Of a stretch of DNA of 64,000 nt, positions 53,727 through 62,285 are shown piece by piece (the stretch's first letter is position 1; every line of letters begins with the position of its first letter). The DNA is taken from the NCBI GenBank assembly GCA_016839815.1, contig JAEOTM010000057.1, positions 1 to 64,000 on the forward strand, written 5' to 3'. The notes under the pieces are model-generated. The model searched no databases, was not told the origin of the DNA, and saw only the letters and a list, made by a program, of their open reading frames with translations. The DNA is from Candidatus Hodarchaeota archaeon. Lineage in GTDB: Archaea; Asgardarchaeota; Heimdallarchaeia; Hodarchaeales; Hodarchaeaceae. The position numbers and the translations under genes are program-made.

Positions 53727-54776
53727 GTGATTCTCATGCAGGAAAATACGATCCTTGAGCTATATGAGTCGATGTATCGCAGTCGGTATTTAGAGGAAAA
53801 AATTGCTCATCTTTGGTATGATGGACTTATTTATGGGGAAATGCATCTTGGTATTGGAGAAGAAGCAATCATTGCTGGGGTTATATCACACTTAATTCCA
53901 GGTGATGCCATTGCGACGGATCATCGGAGTACTCCACCATTTGTGATGAGAGGGGTTGACCTCAAAACCCTATTACTAGAGCTACTAGGACATCCTAAAG
54001 GATTATGTTTAGGATTGGGAGGACACATGCACTTATTTGATAAAGAACGTTTATTAACATCATCAGGAATTGTAGGATCATCTGGACCTTCCGCAGCGGG
54101 TTTTGCACTTGCTGCAAAATATAAGAAAACCAAAAATATTGCTGTGGCATTTTTTGGAGAGGGAAGTATGAATCAAGGAATGTTATTGGAATCAATGAAC
54201 CTTGCTGCTAGTATGCAACTTCCAGTGTTGTTCGTCTGTAAAGATAATAATTGGGCTATTACAACGCGTTCCAATGAGGTCACAGGTGGCGTGTTATTAG
54301 ATCGAGTACGAGGATTTGGTATAGAGGCAAGGGAAGTAGATGGTTCAGATGTGTCTGCAGTGTGGAAATCGGTTCAAACTGCTATTCCAAGGCTACGGAA
54401 TAATCCTAAGTCTCCCTATTTTATTCAAGCCTACTGTACTCACCACGAGGGTCATTTTCTAGGTGATCCACTGCTCAGGTTTCATCGTGCACCTAAAAAA
54501 GAATTTGGTGCAGTTACAGGTCCGCTAACAAGATCAATGCTCCATTATAAAGGAGGTCGCATAGATAAAAGGATTGGTAGTGTAACGAAAGTCCTTTCGT
54601 TGATTGCAAAGGCAAGATCACAGTTAAAAGAATCGAACGATCCGATACTACTCTTGGAAAATGAACAAAAAGCTCTTGGAGAGCAATTTGCACTAATAAA
54701 AACCAAGATCTCGACTGAGATCAATTCACTTATAGATGAAATAGAAGTGATGATACAGGAGGAAAGAGCATTATGA
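53727..54776 (+). CDS. Pyruvate/acetoin dehydrogenase-type E1 component, alpha subunit
   Basis: The 349-residue subunit has DHRSTPPFV, GLGGHMHLFD and the thiamine diphosphate motif GEGSMNQGMLLESMNLAA with NNWAI. It would decarboxylate pyruvate, a branched-chain oxoacid or acetoin and pass the acyl group to a lipoyl E2 protein. GTG 53727 is preferred over ATG 53736 because GAGGTGA lies 13 bases before it. It overlaps the beta gene by four bases. No E2 or E3 is in the window. Confidence 0.9.
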   Translation: MILMQENTILELYESMYRSRYLEEKIAHLWYDGLIYGEMHLGIGEEAIIAGVISHLIPGDAIATDHRSTPPFVMRGVDLKTLLLELLGHPKGLCLGLGGHMHLFDKERLLTSSGIVGSSGPSAAGFALAAKYKKTKNIAVAFFGEGSMNQGMLLESMNLAASMQLPVLFVCKDNNWAITTRSNEVTGGVLLDRVRGFGIEAREVDGSDVSAVWKSVQTAIPRLRNNPKSPYFIQAYCTHHEGHFLGDPLLRFHRAPKKEFGAVTGPLTRSMLHYKGGRIDKRIGSVTKVLSLIAKARSQLKESNDPILLLENEQKALGEQFALIKTKISTEINSLIDEIEVMIQEERAL

Positions 54777-55789
54777 GGAAGATGAGTTTTGCAGATGCTA
54801 TAGAAAGTGCTCTAAAGCAAGTAATGAAGAATGATCCCAAAATTTTCCTCATAGGAGAAGATTTGCATACACTACGAGTTAATCTTTTAGCTCAATTTGG
54901 TAAAGAGCGAGTTATTTCCGCTCCCATTAGTGAAAGTGCATTTTTAGGTGCCGGAGTTACAGCTGCCATGGCAGGCCTTCATCCGATTGTAGAAATCATG
55001 TTAATTGATTTTATTGGGGTAGCTATTGATGCTTTACTCAATCATGCAGCAAAAATAAGGACTTTTTCAGGGAATAAGTGGAATGTTCCATTAGTAGTTC
55101 GAGCAAGTTGTGGGGGAGGTTATGGAGATGGTGGACAGCATGAACAATCATTATGGGGATGGCTTGCTCATATTCCTGGACTTAACGTTGTTGTACCATC
55201 TAATCCGTCCGATGCAGGAAGATTACTTCTTTCCGCGATAGAAGATGAAGATCCAGTTGTTTATCTCGAACACAAAATGCTCGCTGATTATTGGCTAGAT
55301 TACATGGGAACTGGAGGTCGAGAGAAGATAACTTTCAACGTTCCTGCATTGGGAGCATTTGGAGATGTTCCAGATAAATGGACAGCTCTTCCTATAGGTA
55401 AAGGAAAAGTTGTTCGAGAGGGATCAGACCTTTCATTGATTAGTCTAGGGGTCTCAGTACACAGATGTTTAGAAGTTGCTGAATTATTTGCAGAGAAAGG
55501 AGTTTCTATTGAAGTTATTGACCTATTATGGGTTTCACCTCTTGATAAAAGACTGATAATTAATTCTGTATCAAAAACCAAGCGGGTTATTGTAGTAGAT
55601 GAGGATTATTTGCAATTTGGATTATCAGGAGAAGTCGCAGCTGTCTTAGCCGAAGAACTTGAATTCAAATATCAATTTGGAAGGGTTTGCACCGAATATA
55701 CTATTCCTTTTAATCGAACCTTAGAAGACAATATCTTACCAAATGTAAATCGTATTCTCGAAGTTGCTAACGGATTCACATATGAATAA
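54773..55789 (+). CDS. Pyruvate/acetoin dehydrogenase-type E1 component, beta subunit
   Basis: The 338-residue subunit shows the transketolase pyrimidine-binding domain (IGEDLHTLR; SESAFLGAGVTAAMAGLHPI) and the C-terminal domain (SLISLGVSVHRC; VIDLLWVSPLDK). With the alpha subunit it makes an alpha2beta2 E1. Nearby lipoyl protein genes are limited to the GcvH-like one at 33276. Confidence 0.9.
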   Translation: MRKMSFADAIESALKQVMKNDPKIFLIGEDLHTLRVNLLAQFGKERVISAPISESAFLGAGVTAAMAGLHPIVEIMLIDFIGVAIDALLNHAAKIRTFSGNKWNVPLVVRASCGGGYGDGGQHEQSLWGWLAHIPGLNVVVPSNPSDAGRLLLSAIEDEDPVVYLEHKMLADYWLDYMGTGGREKITFNVPALGAFGDVPDKWTALPIGKGKVVREGSDLSLISLGVSVHRCLEVAELFAEKGVSIEVIDLLWVSPLDKRLIINSVSKTKRVIVVDEDYLQFGLSGEVAAVLAEELEFKYQFGRVCTEYTIPFNRTLEDNILPNVNRILEVANGFTYE

Positions 55790-55825
55790 ATACAATGAAA
55801 GTAGGGATAGTTTGGGTGATTATGG

Positions 55826-56035
55826 TTGGAACCAATAGATTATGAAGCAGAATACGAAGAGATCAAGCGTGTTTTACAAGAACATGGAGGGGAATTAGAA
55901 TATCGTACACTAAATGAAATATTAGCCGATAAATTCGAAGGTATTCGTTTACGACTCAAAACGATGAAGGAAAAGGGATTTGTCGACTTTGAAGGTGTTG
56001 TACCATCCTTTGATTCAAAAATACGGTTAGTCTAA
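55826..56035 (+). CDS. Small winged-helix-like protein
   Basis: A 69-residue acidic protein. The segment ELEYRTLNEILADKFEGIRLRLKTMKEKGFVDFEG looks like a minimal winged helix. The start is TTG, 36 bases behind the E1 beta stop, so it may be co-transcribed. A regulator or accessory role for the dehydrogenase is possible. Confidence 0.55.
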   Translation: MEPIDYEAEYEEIKRVLQEHGGELEYRTLNEILADKFEGIRLRLKTMKEKGFVDFEGVVPSFDSKIRLV

Positions 56036-56043
56036 CAAAAAAA

Positions 56044-57072
56044 TTATAGACTTGGCTCCTCTGAAATTTTTATTATGAGTTTACCTTTGTTGGAACCGTC
56101 AAAAAGTTTGTTGAGGGATTTAGGAGCATTTTCTAGCCCATCAATAATTTCTTCTCTGTAGTGCAATCTCCCTTTAGCATACCAACTGTACAAATTCTTA
56201 AATGCTTCATCCATTCGCTTAAAATAATCGGTAACAATGAATCCTGTCACTGTAGCCCGTTTAGTTAAGATATTAGGGAAATTGTATGGGCCTGGAACTC
56301 TTTCAGTCGCGTTGTACTGCGAAATGAGTCCACATAAGATTATTCGGGCATGGAGTCTTAAGTTTCCTAGGGCTGCATCCAGTATTTTCCCCCCAACGTT
56401 TGCGAAGAAAATGTCAATACCTTCGGGAGCTAATTCTTTCAAACGATTAAAAACTGACTCCGTCTTATAATTGATTGCAGCGTCAAATTCTAAGGTTTGA
56501 GTCAACCAATTGCATTTTTCTTCTGTTCCAGCAATTCCAATCACACGACAGTCTTGGATTTTACCTATTTGACCAACTAATGATCCAACTGCACCAGCAG
56601 CAGCAGAGATTACAAGGGTTTCTCCTTCCTTGGGTTTTCCAATATCCATTAGCCCAAAATATGCAGTTAAGCCAATCATTCCGAACAAATTCAGGTATGC
56701 AGACAGGGGAACATTAGAAAATGAAGGTATTTTGGTCATCCAACCTGATCCATCACTAACAAAATAATCTTGCCAGCCTAGTAATCCAGTAACTATATCT
56801 CCCGCTTTGAACTCAGCATTGTTACTTTCCTTAACTATTCCAAGTCCAATTCCTCTCATCACACTACCAAGTTTGACAGGAGGGACATATGTTTCAACAG
56901 GATTCATCCATCCCCTATTTGTCGGATCAAGGGATAAGTACAGGTTTTGAATCAGAAATTCTCCCGTTTTCAATTCTGGAATACTACTCTCTATCATATC
57001 AAAGTCTGATTCCTGTATTAAGCCAACTGGACGACTTCTCAAGAGCCATTGACGGTTGATGTCCTTAGTCAT
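56044..57072 (-). CDS. MDR-family NADP-dependent oxidoreductase (leukotriene B4 dehydrogenase-like)
   Basis: The 342-residue protein has the RPVGLIQESDF start of this family, the LSLDPTNRGWM motif, Rossmann segment VISAAAGAVGSLVGQIGK and FANVGGKILDAAL. Such enzymes reduce the double bond of enones and curcumin-like compounds with NADPH. It faces the E1 operon convergently and is unrelated in sequence detail to the shorter MDR protein at 49146. Confidence 0.88.
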   Translation of the reverse strand: MTKDINRQWLLRSRPVGLIQESDFDMIESSIPELKTGEFLIQNLYLSLDPTNRGWMNPVETYVPPVKLGSVMRGIGLGIVKESNNAEFKAGDIVTGLLGWQDYFVSDGSGWMTKIPSFSNVPLSAYLNLFGMIGLTAYFGLMDIGKPKEGETLVISAAAGAVGSLVGQIGKIQDCRVIGIAGTEEKCNWLTQTLEFDAAINYKTESVFNRLKELAPEGIDIFFANVGGKILDAALGNLRLHARIILCGLISQYNATERVPGPYNFPNILTKRATVTGFIVTDYFKRMDEAFKNLYSWYAKGRLHYREEIIDGLENAPKSLNKLFDGSNKGKLIIKISEEPSL

Positions 57073-57349
57073 ACTTCAATCTCCAATAAAATGGATATAA
57101 AGATAATCTAGCAATTCGACTATAATTCTTTTTTAAATTCACTTCGTAGAATGACATCCCGTAATTTTAGGTAATTAAGTAATTTCCGCATATTTTCTTC
57201 AAAAAAATCAGTAGAGGAATTTAAAGGATTAAACGAACCAAACTCTTTTATTGTTCTTAACTTACCAGAAAGTAAGTTGAGTTTTTAAAAAGAAATATAG
57301 AGATAGGAGAGAATGAATAATACCAATGTAAAAATTGAGGAGAATAGAC

Positions 57350-57928
57350 TTGGTTAAAAAAATAACTCGTATCAGTTTTATCGGGCTCTTCGGAGCTTTT
57401 ATAATCTTAATTGGGGGAATCTTTGTCATCCAAGCAACTTCATCACCCTATCAGCTTAATTATCAATCAGCTTCCCAATCAGTGGAACAAGATGCATGCT
57501 GTGGACATACAGATACCACAGAACCTGTAATAAGACTTATTACACCTGGAAATAATTCAGTTCTTCTAGCTGATTATGTAATTGCATTTGAAATAACAGA
57601 TGACAATCCTATGGATGATTTACTGCCTACAGAAGTACTATTTAATTGGGATGGCAGTAGTAATATCACACTAAACGCTCCATACAATATTAGTATGACA
57701 GGTACCGATGGGGAACATGTATTGAATATTTTCGCAACGGATGCAAAAGAAAATTGGGCTGGAGCAAAATTTATTTTTACAACCACCTCTGATCCAGATG
57801 CAGTTGTGATAATAGGAGTAGATTATACAAAAACAACAATCCCACGAAGATCAGATGGATTTCTTTTTCTAACAACATTTTCCGTGCTTATTCTTGGTGT
57901 GATGTTTTTAACAAAAAGAAAACTTTGA
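57350..57928 (+). CDS. Secreted, membrane-anchored Ig-like protein
   Basis: The 192-residue protein has an N-terminal signal segment, a CCGH pair near residue 43, an Ig/FN3-like beta domain (PVIRLITPGNNSVL; HVLNIFATDAKENW) and a final membrane helix with basic tail (FSVLILGVMFLTKRKL). TTG 57350 is chosen because GAGGAG (57337-57342) lies seven bases before it. Such proteins are common surface components of archaea. It precedes the multiheme cytochrome gene and may share its role outside the membrane. Confidence 0.6.
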   Translation: MVKKITRISFIGLFGAFIILIGGIFVIQATSSPYQLNYQSASQSVEQDACCGHTDTTEPVIRLITPGNNSVLLADYVIAFEITDDNPMDDLLPTEVLFNWDGSSNITLNAPYNISMTGTDGEHVLNIFATDAKENWAGAKFIFTTTSDPDAVVIIGVDYTKTTIPRRSDGFLFLTTFSVLILGVMFLTKRKL

Positions 57929-57951
57929 ACTGTATCAAATCTCATGTCAAT

Positions 57952-57988
57952 AGTGAATTAGCAATAGTTAATTCACTTTGATCCCTTT
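57952..57988 (+). terminator. Probable terminator after the Ig-like gene
   Basis: AGTGAATTA (57952-57960) pairs with TAATTCACT (57969-57977), with an eight-base loop, followed by a T-rich stretch. It lies 24 bases behind the stop. Confidence 0.45.
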
Positions 57989-58358
57989 TTCCTCAAATAT
58001 CTTGTATCTTTTCCTTGATTTATAGAAAGAAAAACATCTAAGACATGATAATTCTTTAATAAATCCAAAGAAACCACATATACTACAGAAAACGAAATAT
58101 ACATTTGTTAGAATGCGAAATAGTAAAGAAAGTAATTTTTCGTAGATTGCCTCCCCTTTTTCAACTTTACAGCCTAATTCATCGGAAGTTGTCCAAAAGT
58201 TATCGGGTTGGTTAAAGCATAGGAAAATTAATAAAGCTGGTTTTCTCCTAGATTGGAGCTGTGTTTGCTAGTGAAATTCTGTTTAAACTGGCAACATTTT
58301 AAAAAAATACAAGGAAGAAGATTCTGGTGAATCTTTTTCTCTAATGGCGGTATTTTGA
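57989..58358. other. Intergenic region upstream of the multiheme cytochrome
   Basis: About 370 AT-rich bases with a probable promoter. No RNA gene or strong palindrome is visible; a short G+C richer stretch near 58200 has no reading frame of note. Confidence 0.35.
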
Positions 58359-59768
58359 ATGAACGATGAAAATGATATCTTACTTCGTCAAAGCAAGTGG
58401 AATGGACGTAGAGTAGTTTTATTCTACTGGTTTGCCATTGCCTTTATGGGTACTGCTGTGGCCGTTGGGTTAGGAACCTCAATTCTTGAACCTACATTCA
58501 AGTATGAGGCATTTGACCATAGCACTATCACAGACCCTTGGCATCCTGAAGACTGTTCTCCTTGTCACGATGAAACAATTGATACATGGAACAACACTTG
58601 GCATTCGACCTATGTCGGTGATAAGTTAGTTGTGAATGAAACCCATGTCATCCGCTATGGTAACAATCCCTTCATGCCTCCCAGTGTATGGACACTTGAA
58701 GAGTTTGCTGCCGAAGGCGGTTGCTGTATGGTAACAAGATGGGAAAATACTACCCAACCTGGCGATTTAGAACCTTCTGGTGACTTTTGGGATTATGGTA
58801 TTACCTGTGCTGCCTGTCATGATGAACCTGGAGTTGTTAATGAAGATCCTTCCGTCTGTGCTGGTTGTCACCTTCCTGGTGGAAATCAATACGCAGCGTG
58901 GGCTCAAAGTGCGCACTCTGATTCACTTGAAGATCTTTTGGCAAGTCCAGGTGCATCGTCCTACTGTCTTCATTGTATGGCTGGACAAGGTACCTACGCA
59001 AACTTAACTGGGGTCGATCCTACTGATTCTAGTCTATCAAGTATTTACTGTGCTACCTGTCACGATCCTCATGACGCTTCTACAAACTATGATGAAGCAT
59101 CCGATCATATGGGTCCAAATGGTCATCAATTGAGAGCTGCTACTACTAATGAACTTTGTGGAAAATGTCATAGTCAATATGAGTTTATTTCCTCTACGAG
59201 TCCAATGAGTATCCATAATGACACTCTGTCGTGTACAGATTGTCACGGCTATCGATGGCTCCCAGCATACAATTCTACAGATCGATTCGGAAATCCTGTT
59301 GTAGTTCCAGCTGGCTTTGCAAGTATAAACCATACTTGGGAATTTAGTCCATTCCCTGAGGCTTGTGGTTTATGTCATGGCAATGATAATGCCACAGTTT
59401 ATGCAACCATGGAAGGTTATATCGGTGATGTTGAAACTTTAATCGCGCAGTATGATACACTGTTTGAAAACGTTTCAGCAAAAGTCGATGAAGCCAATGA
59501 TACAAAAGGTGTCGATCAAGCGGAAGTAGACAAAGCCTATGCACTTCTAGATGAAGCGAAAGACTTGGCTAAAGCATATGATACGGCATTCCACAATCCT
59601 GAACTTGCCAAACAAAAAGTACAACTGGCACTGACAAAATTAGATGAAGCATATACCATTGCTGTTGATGCAATGGATGCTGCAGATTCAGCGCCTGGAT
59701 TTGGTTGGATTCTTGGTTTATCTGTATTCGCTGTATTTGCTTTCGTTATTCGTAAGAAACGACGCTAA
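58359..59768 (+). CDS. Multiheme cytochrome c with PGF-CTERM-like tail
   Basis: The 469-residue protein has an N-terminal membrane segment near residues 25-45 and seven CxxCH heme-binding sites (Cys66, 150, 167, 231, 267, 292 and 336), plus one CLHCM at 203 that may be an eighth. The following helical domain (about 360-440) precedes the C-terminal segment SAPGFGWILGL, a hydrophobic stretch and a basic end, matching the PGF-CTERM surface-anchoring layout of archaea. It probably carries electrons outside the membrane. Maturation would need the Ccm proteins encoded here. Confidence 0.88.
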   Translation: MNDENDILLRQSKWNGRRVVLFYWFAIAFMGTAVAVGLGTSILEPTFKYEAFDHSTITDPWHPEDCSPCHDETIDTWNNTWHSTYVGDKLVVNETHVIRYGNNPFMPPSVWTLEEFAAEGGCCMVTRWENTTQPGDLEPSGDFWDYGITCAACHDEPGVVNEDPSVCAGCHLPGGNQYAAWAQSAHSDSLEDLLASPGASSYCLHCMAGQGTYANLTGVDPTDSSLSSIYCATCHDPHDASTNYDEASDHMGPNGHQLRAATTNELCGKCHSQYEFISSTSPMSIHNDTLSCTDCHGYRWLPAYNSTDRFGNPVVVPAGFASINHTWEFSPFPEACGLCHGNDNATVYATMEGYIGDVETLIAQYDTLFENVSAKVDEANDTKGVDQAEVDKAYALLDEAKDLAKAYDTAFHNPELAKQKVQLALTKLDEAYTIAVDAMDAADSAPGFGWILGLSVFAVFAFVIRKKRR

Positions 59769-59803
59769 GCTAGGGTTGAATAAAAACACTGTACAAGCAC
59801 AAG

Positions 59804-59840
59804 AACAGTCCTTTTGGACTGTTTCTTTTGTTTTTTTTTT
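59804..59840 (+). terminator. Stem-loop terminator after the cytochrome gene
   Basis: AACAGTCC (59804-59811) pairs with GGACTGTT (59816-59823) over a TTTT loop, and ten T residues run at 59831-59840. Confidence 0.7.
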
Positions 59841-60044
59841 ATTACTAGTTGGGGACTGTGAGAGTTATTTTCCTATTTTGTTGCTTAAGTCAAAATCCAT
59901 GATTTTGAAGCATGAACAATCGTTCATATGATTTCTCACCCCTAACCTATCAGTAATCAGTACATAAATAAAATCAACAAATATCTTCCCCAATATCGAG
60001 TAAATACACTTTAGAAATTTAAAAATGAAAAAAGATGGAAATCC

Positions 60045-62267
60045 ATGTCGAAGCAATTATCTCTACGTCCTAATAGAAAAGAATGGGCAATATACTCGTT
60101 CCTAACACTCTTCATTCTTGGAGCGTTCCTTCCAAGTTTTCTTACTCTTAATTCCTTTCCAACTACTACTAAATCAGAACTAACCCAGTCCTTAAGTCCT
60201 TTAGATCATCCAGATCGAACATCTATTGATATTCCCTCTTCCTCTTTTAAATTAAGTAAGATTTCTCAAGAAGAACCCGAAGCCTACTTTCCTAACTTTC
60301 TATATTACTCAATTGAAGTAGCAAATGCCATGATCGATCATTTATTTGACAATGACTCTGGTGGATTCTTTACCTCCAAAGATCAGCATTGGCAAGAATC
60401 TAGTGTTAATAGTGAAAAAAAGACCTATGACAATGCTCAGGCAATCCTTGCTCTTCTCAAACTTGCTGATGCAGTGATAAATAACACTGAGCGAGATTTT
60501 GCTCTTGAAATCGCTGATAAAACTGGAACCAACATGATTAATGAATTATATGACACAATTTTTGACGGGTTTTTCTTTAGCCAATCTATTCGTTATAAAA
60601 GGCCTGGTGTGCAAGGTAAAGCCATCCAAGCTCTCCTTTCTCTTGCAGAGGCAACTGGAAATCAAACTTATCGAGATTATGCAGTTAGTACGTTTAATTT
60701 TATGGATAGATATGGTTGGAATAGCACAGATGGCTATTATTACTATATACTTTCACATTCTGGATTTATTCCTGTTGTTAATCCAAGCGCAGAGGATCCT
60801 TACGTTCCTTGGGCTCCAAGAGCAGACCATAATGCCATTTTTGGAGATGCTTTGCTTGATCTTTATGAATATGAATCGAATACAACCTATCTAAATAGAG
60901 CCGTTGATATATACAACTTCTTTAACACTACTTGTCGCAATATGACAAATGGCTTATTTTATACAGGACTTAATAGTACCTATCATGTGGTCGATCCTGA
61001 TAGTGCTGATATCTTCATTAATTCTCTTATCCTTGAGTTTCTCGCCCATTTATATAATGTAACTGGGAACCAAGTGTATTATGATGATTTCTTTCTCCTT
61101 CTAAATAGTGTTCTCTTAAATTACTGGGATCAGAGATATGGGGGTTTTTACGCAACAATTTCTCTGAATACTGGAGGTTCTGTTGATTATAAAAAATATA
61201 CAGAAAGACAATTTTATGCTATCAGAGCATTAGACAGAGCGTACAAACTATCGGATAATAGTTTGTTTTATAATCTCATTTTAGATGCATTAGAATTTCT
61301 TAATGATAAGCTATACGATAATGATCATGGCGGATATTATCAATTATCCAATGAGGATGGGACTGGTGGATTCGAAACATCTTGGAATGATAAGTTTACT
61401 GTTACCCAATCACTCTCCATTTATGCCCTCTCAAATCTATGGCTTTATAGTAAGCCAGGTGTTCTTAATGCATTATGGTCTCCTTCCGCTCCACGGCCAA
61501 CGGATCCTGTAACTATTCTAATTGCTGCATTTGACTCAGATGGAATTTCTAATGTTTTGTTCAACTATTCCATAAATAAGGAGCCATATCATGCAGTCGA
61601 AATGGTTCCCCACTCTTTGGTGGGAAACATGTACAATACATCCTTAGATCCTCACGCTGATAGTACAAGTGTGAATTTCAATATAATTGTTAACGACACA
61701 TTGGGAAACCAAGTTGTTCGTGGCAATTATTTCTTTGTGTGGCAGGCTGATCTTTTTCCTCCGAATGTTGTCGAAATTGGTTTTTTTCCATCATTAGAAA
61801 TCCCTGTACATAAAGAATTTTCGATTACTGTAAGTGCTCAAGATGTTCCTTCTCAAGGAAGAGTTAGGTACGTACGTATACGCTACCATCGCTCGGGTCA
61901 ATCTGAGAAGTCAGAATCCCTTGTACAAATTGATACTCATATTTGGCAGATTACATTCCCAGAAGGTTTACCAACCCCAGGGACTTATGCTTATTACTTT
62001 GAATCCACTGATGATATGTTAAATACTGGGTGGAGTCATAAAAGCTATTTCTATATTCTCGGCCATCAAGAATCCACACCTTTTGAGCTGGTGATTGGTT
62101 TGCTAGCCGTTGTAGGTATTTTTATCCCTGCTGGACTATATACATACGTGGAATATAAGAAAAAAGATGCTCGTAAGACTCTCAAGAGCAGAAGAGAGGT
62201 TAGATATAGAAAACGAAGTACTTCAAGTATAAATAAAAGAACACGACGAGGTACAAAAAGAATATAA
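60045..62267 (+). CDS. Secreted alpha/alpha-toroid protein with C-terminal membrane anchor
   Basis: The 740-residue protein has an N-terminal signal anchor (about residues 14-35). Residues about 85-490 show the repeated helical hairpins of six-hairpin glycosidase-like toroids (DNAQAILALLKLAD, VQGKAIQALLSLAE, DYAVSTFNFMDRYGW). A beta-rich region follows (about 500-690), then a membrane helix near 700 and a strongly basic tail. It resembles AGE-type or glycosidase-related proteins but catalytic residues are not certain. It lies between the multiheme cytochrome and ccmF, in the same direction. Confidence 0.7.
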   Translation: MSKQLSLRPNRKEWAIYSFLTLFILGAFLPSFLTLNSFPTTTKSELTQSLSPLDHPDRTSIDIPSSSFKLSKISQEEPEAYFPNFLYYSIEVANAMIDHLFDNDSGGFFTSKDQHWQESSVNSEKKTYDNAQAILALLKLADAVINNTERDFALEIADKTGTNMINELYDTIFDGFFFSQSIRYKRPGVQGKAIQALLSLAEATGNQTYRDYAVSTFNFMDRYGWNSTDGYYYYILSHSGFIPVVNPSAEDPYVPWAPRADHNAIFGDALLDLYEYESNTTYLNRAVDIYNFFNTTCRNMTNGLFYTGLNSTYHVVDPDSADIFINSLILEFLAHLYNVTGNQVYYDDFFLLLNSVLLNYWDQRYGGFYATISLNTGGSVDYKKYTERQFYAIRALDRAYKLSDNSLFYNLILDALEFLNDKLYDNDHGGYYQLSNEDGTGGFETSWNDKFTVTQSLSIYALSNLWLYSKPGVLNALWSPSAPRPTDPVTILIAAFDSDGISNVLFNYSINKEPYHAVEMVPHSLVGNMYNTSLDPHADSTSVNFNIIVNDTLGNQVVRGNYFFVWQADLFPPNVVEIGFFPSLEIPVHKEFSITVSAQDVPSQGRVRYVRIRYHRSGQSEKSESLVQIDTHIWQITFPEGLPTPGTYAYYFESTDDMLNTGWSHKSYFYILGHQESTPFELVIGLLAVVGIFIPAGLYTYVEYKKKDARKTLKSRREVRYRKRSTSSINKRTRRGTKRI

Positions 62268-62285
62268 AACTTTGGAGATATTACA

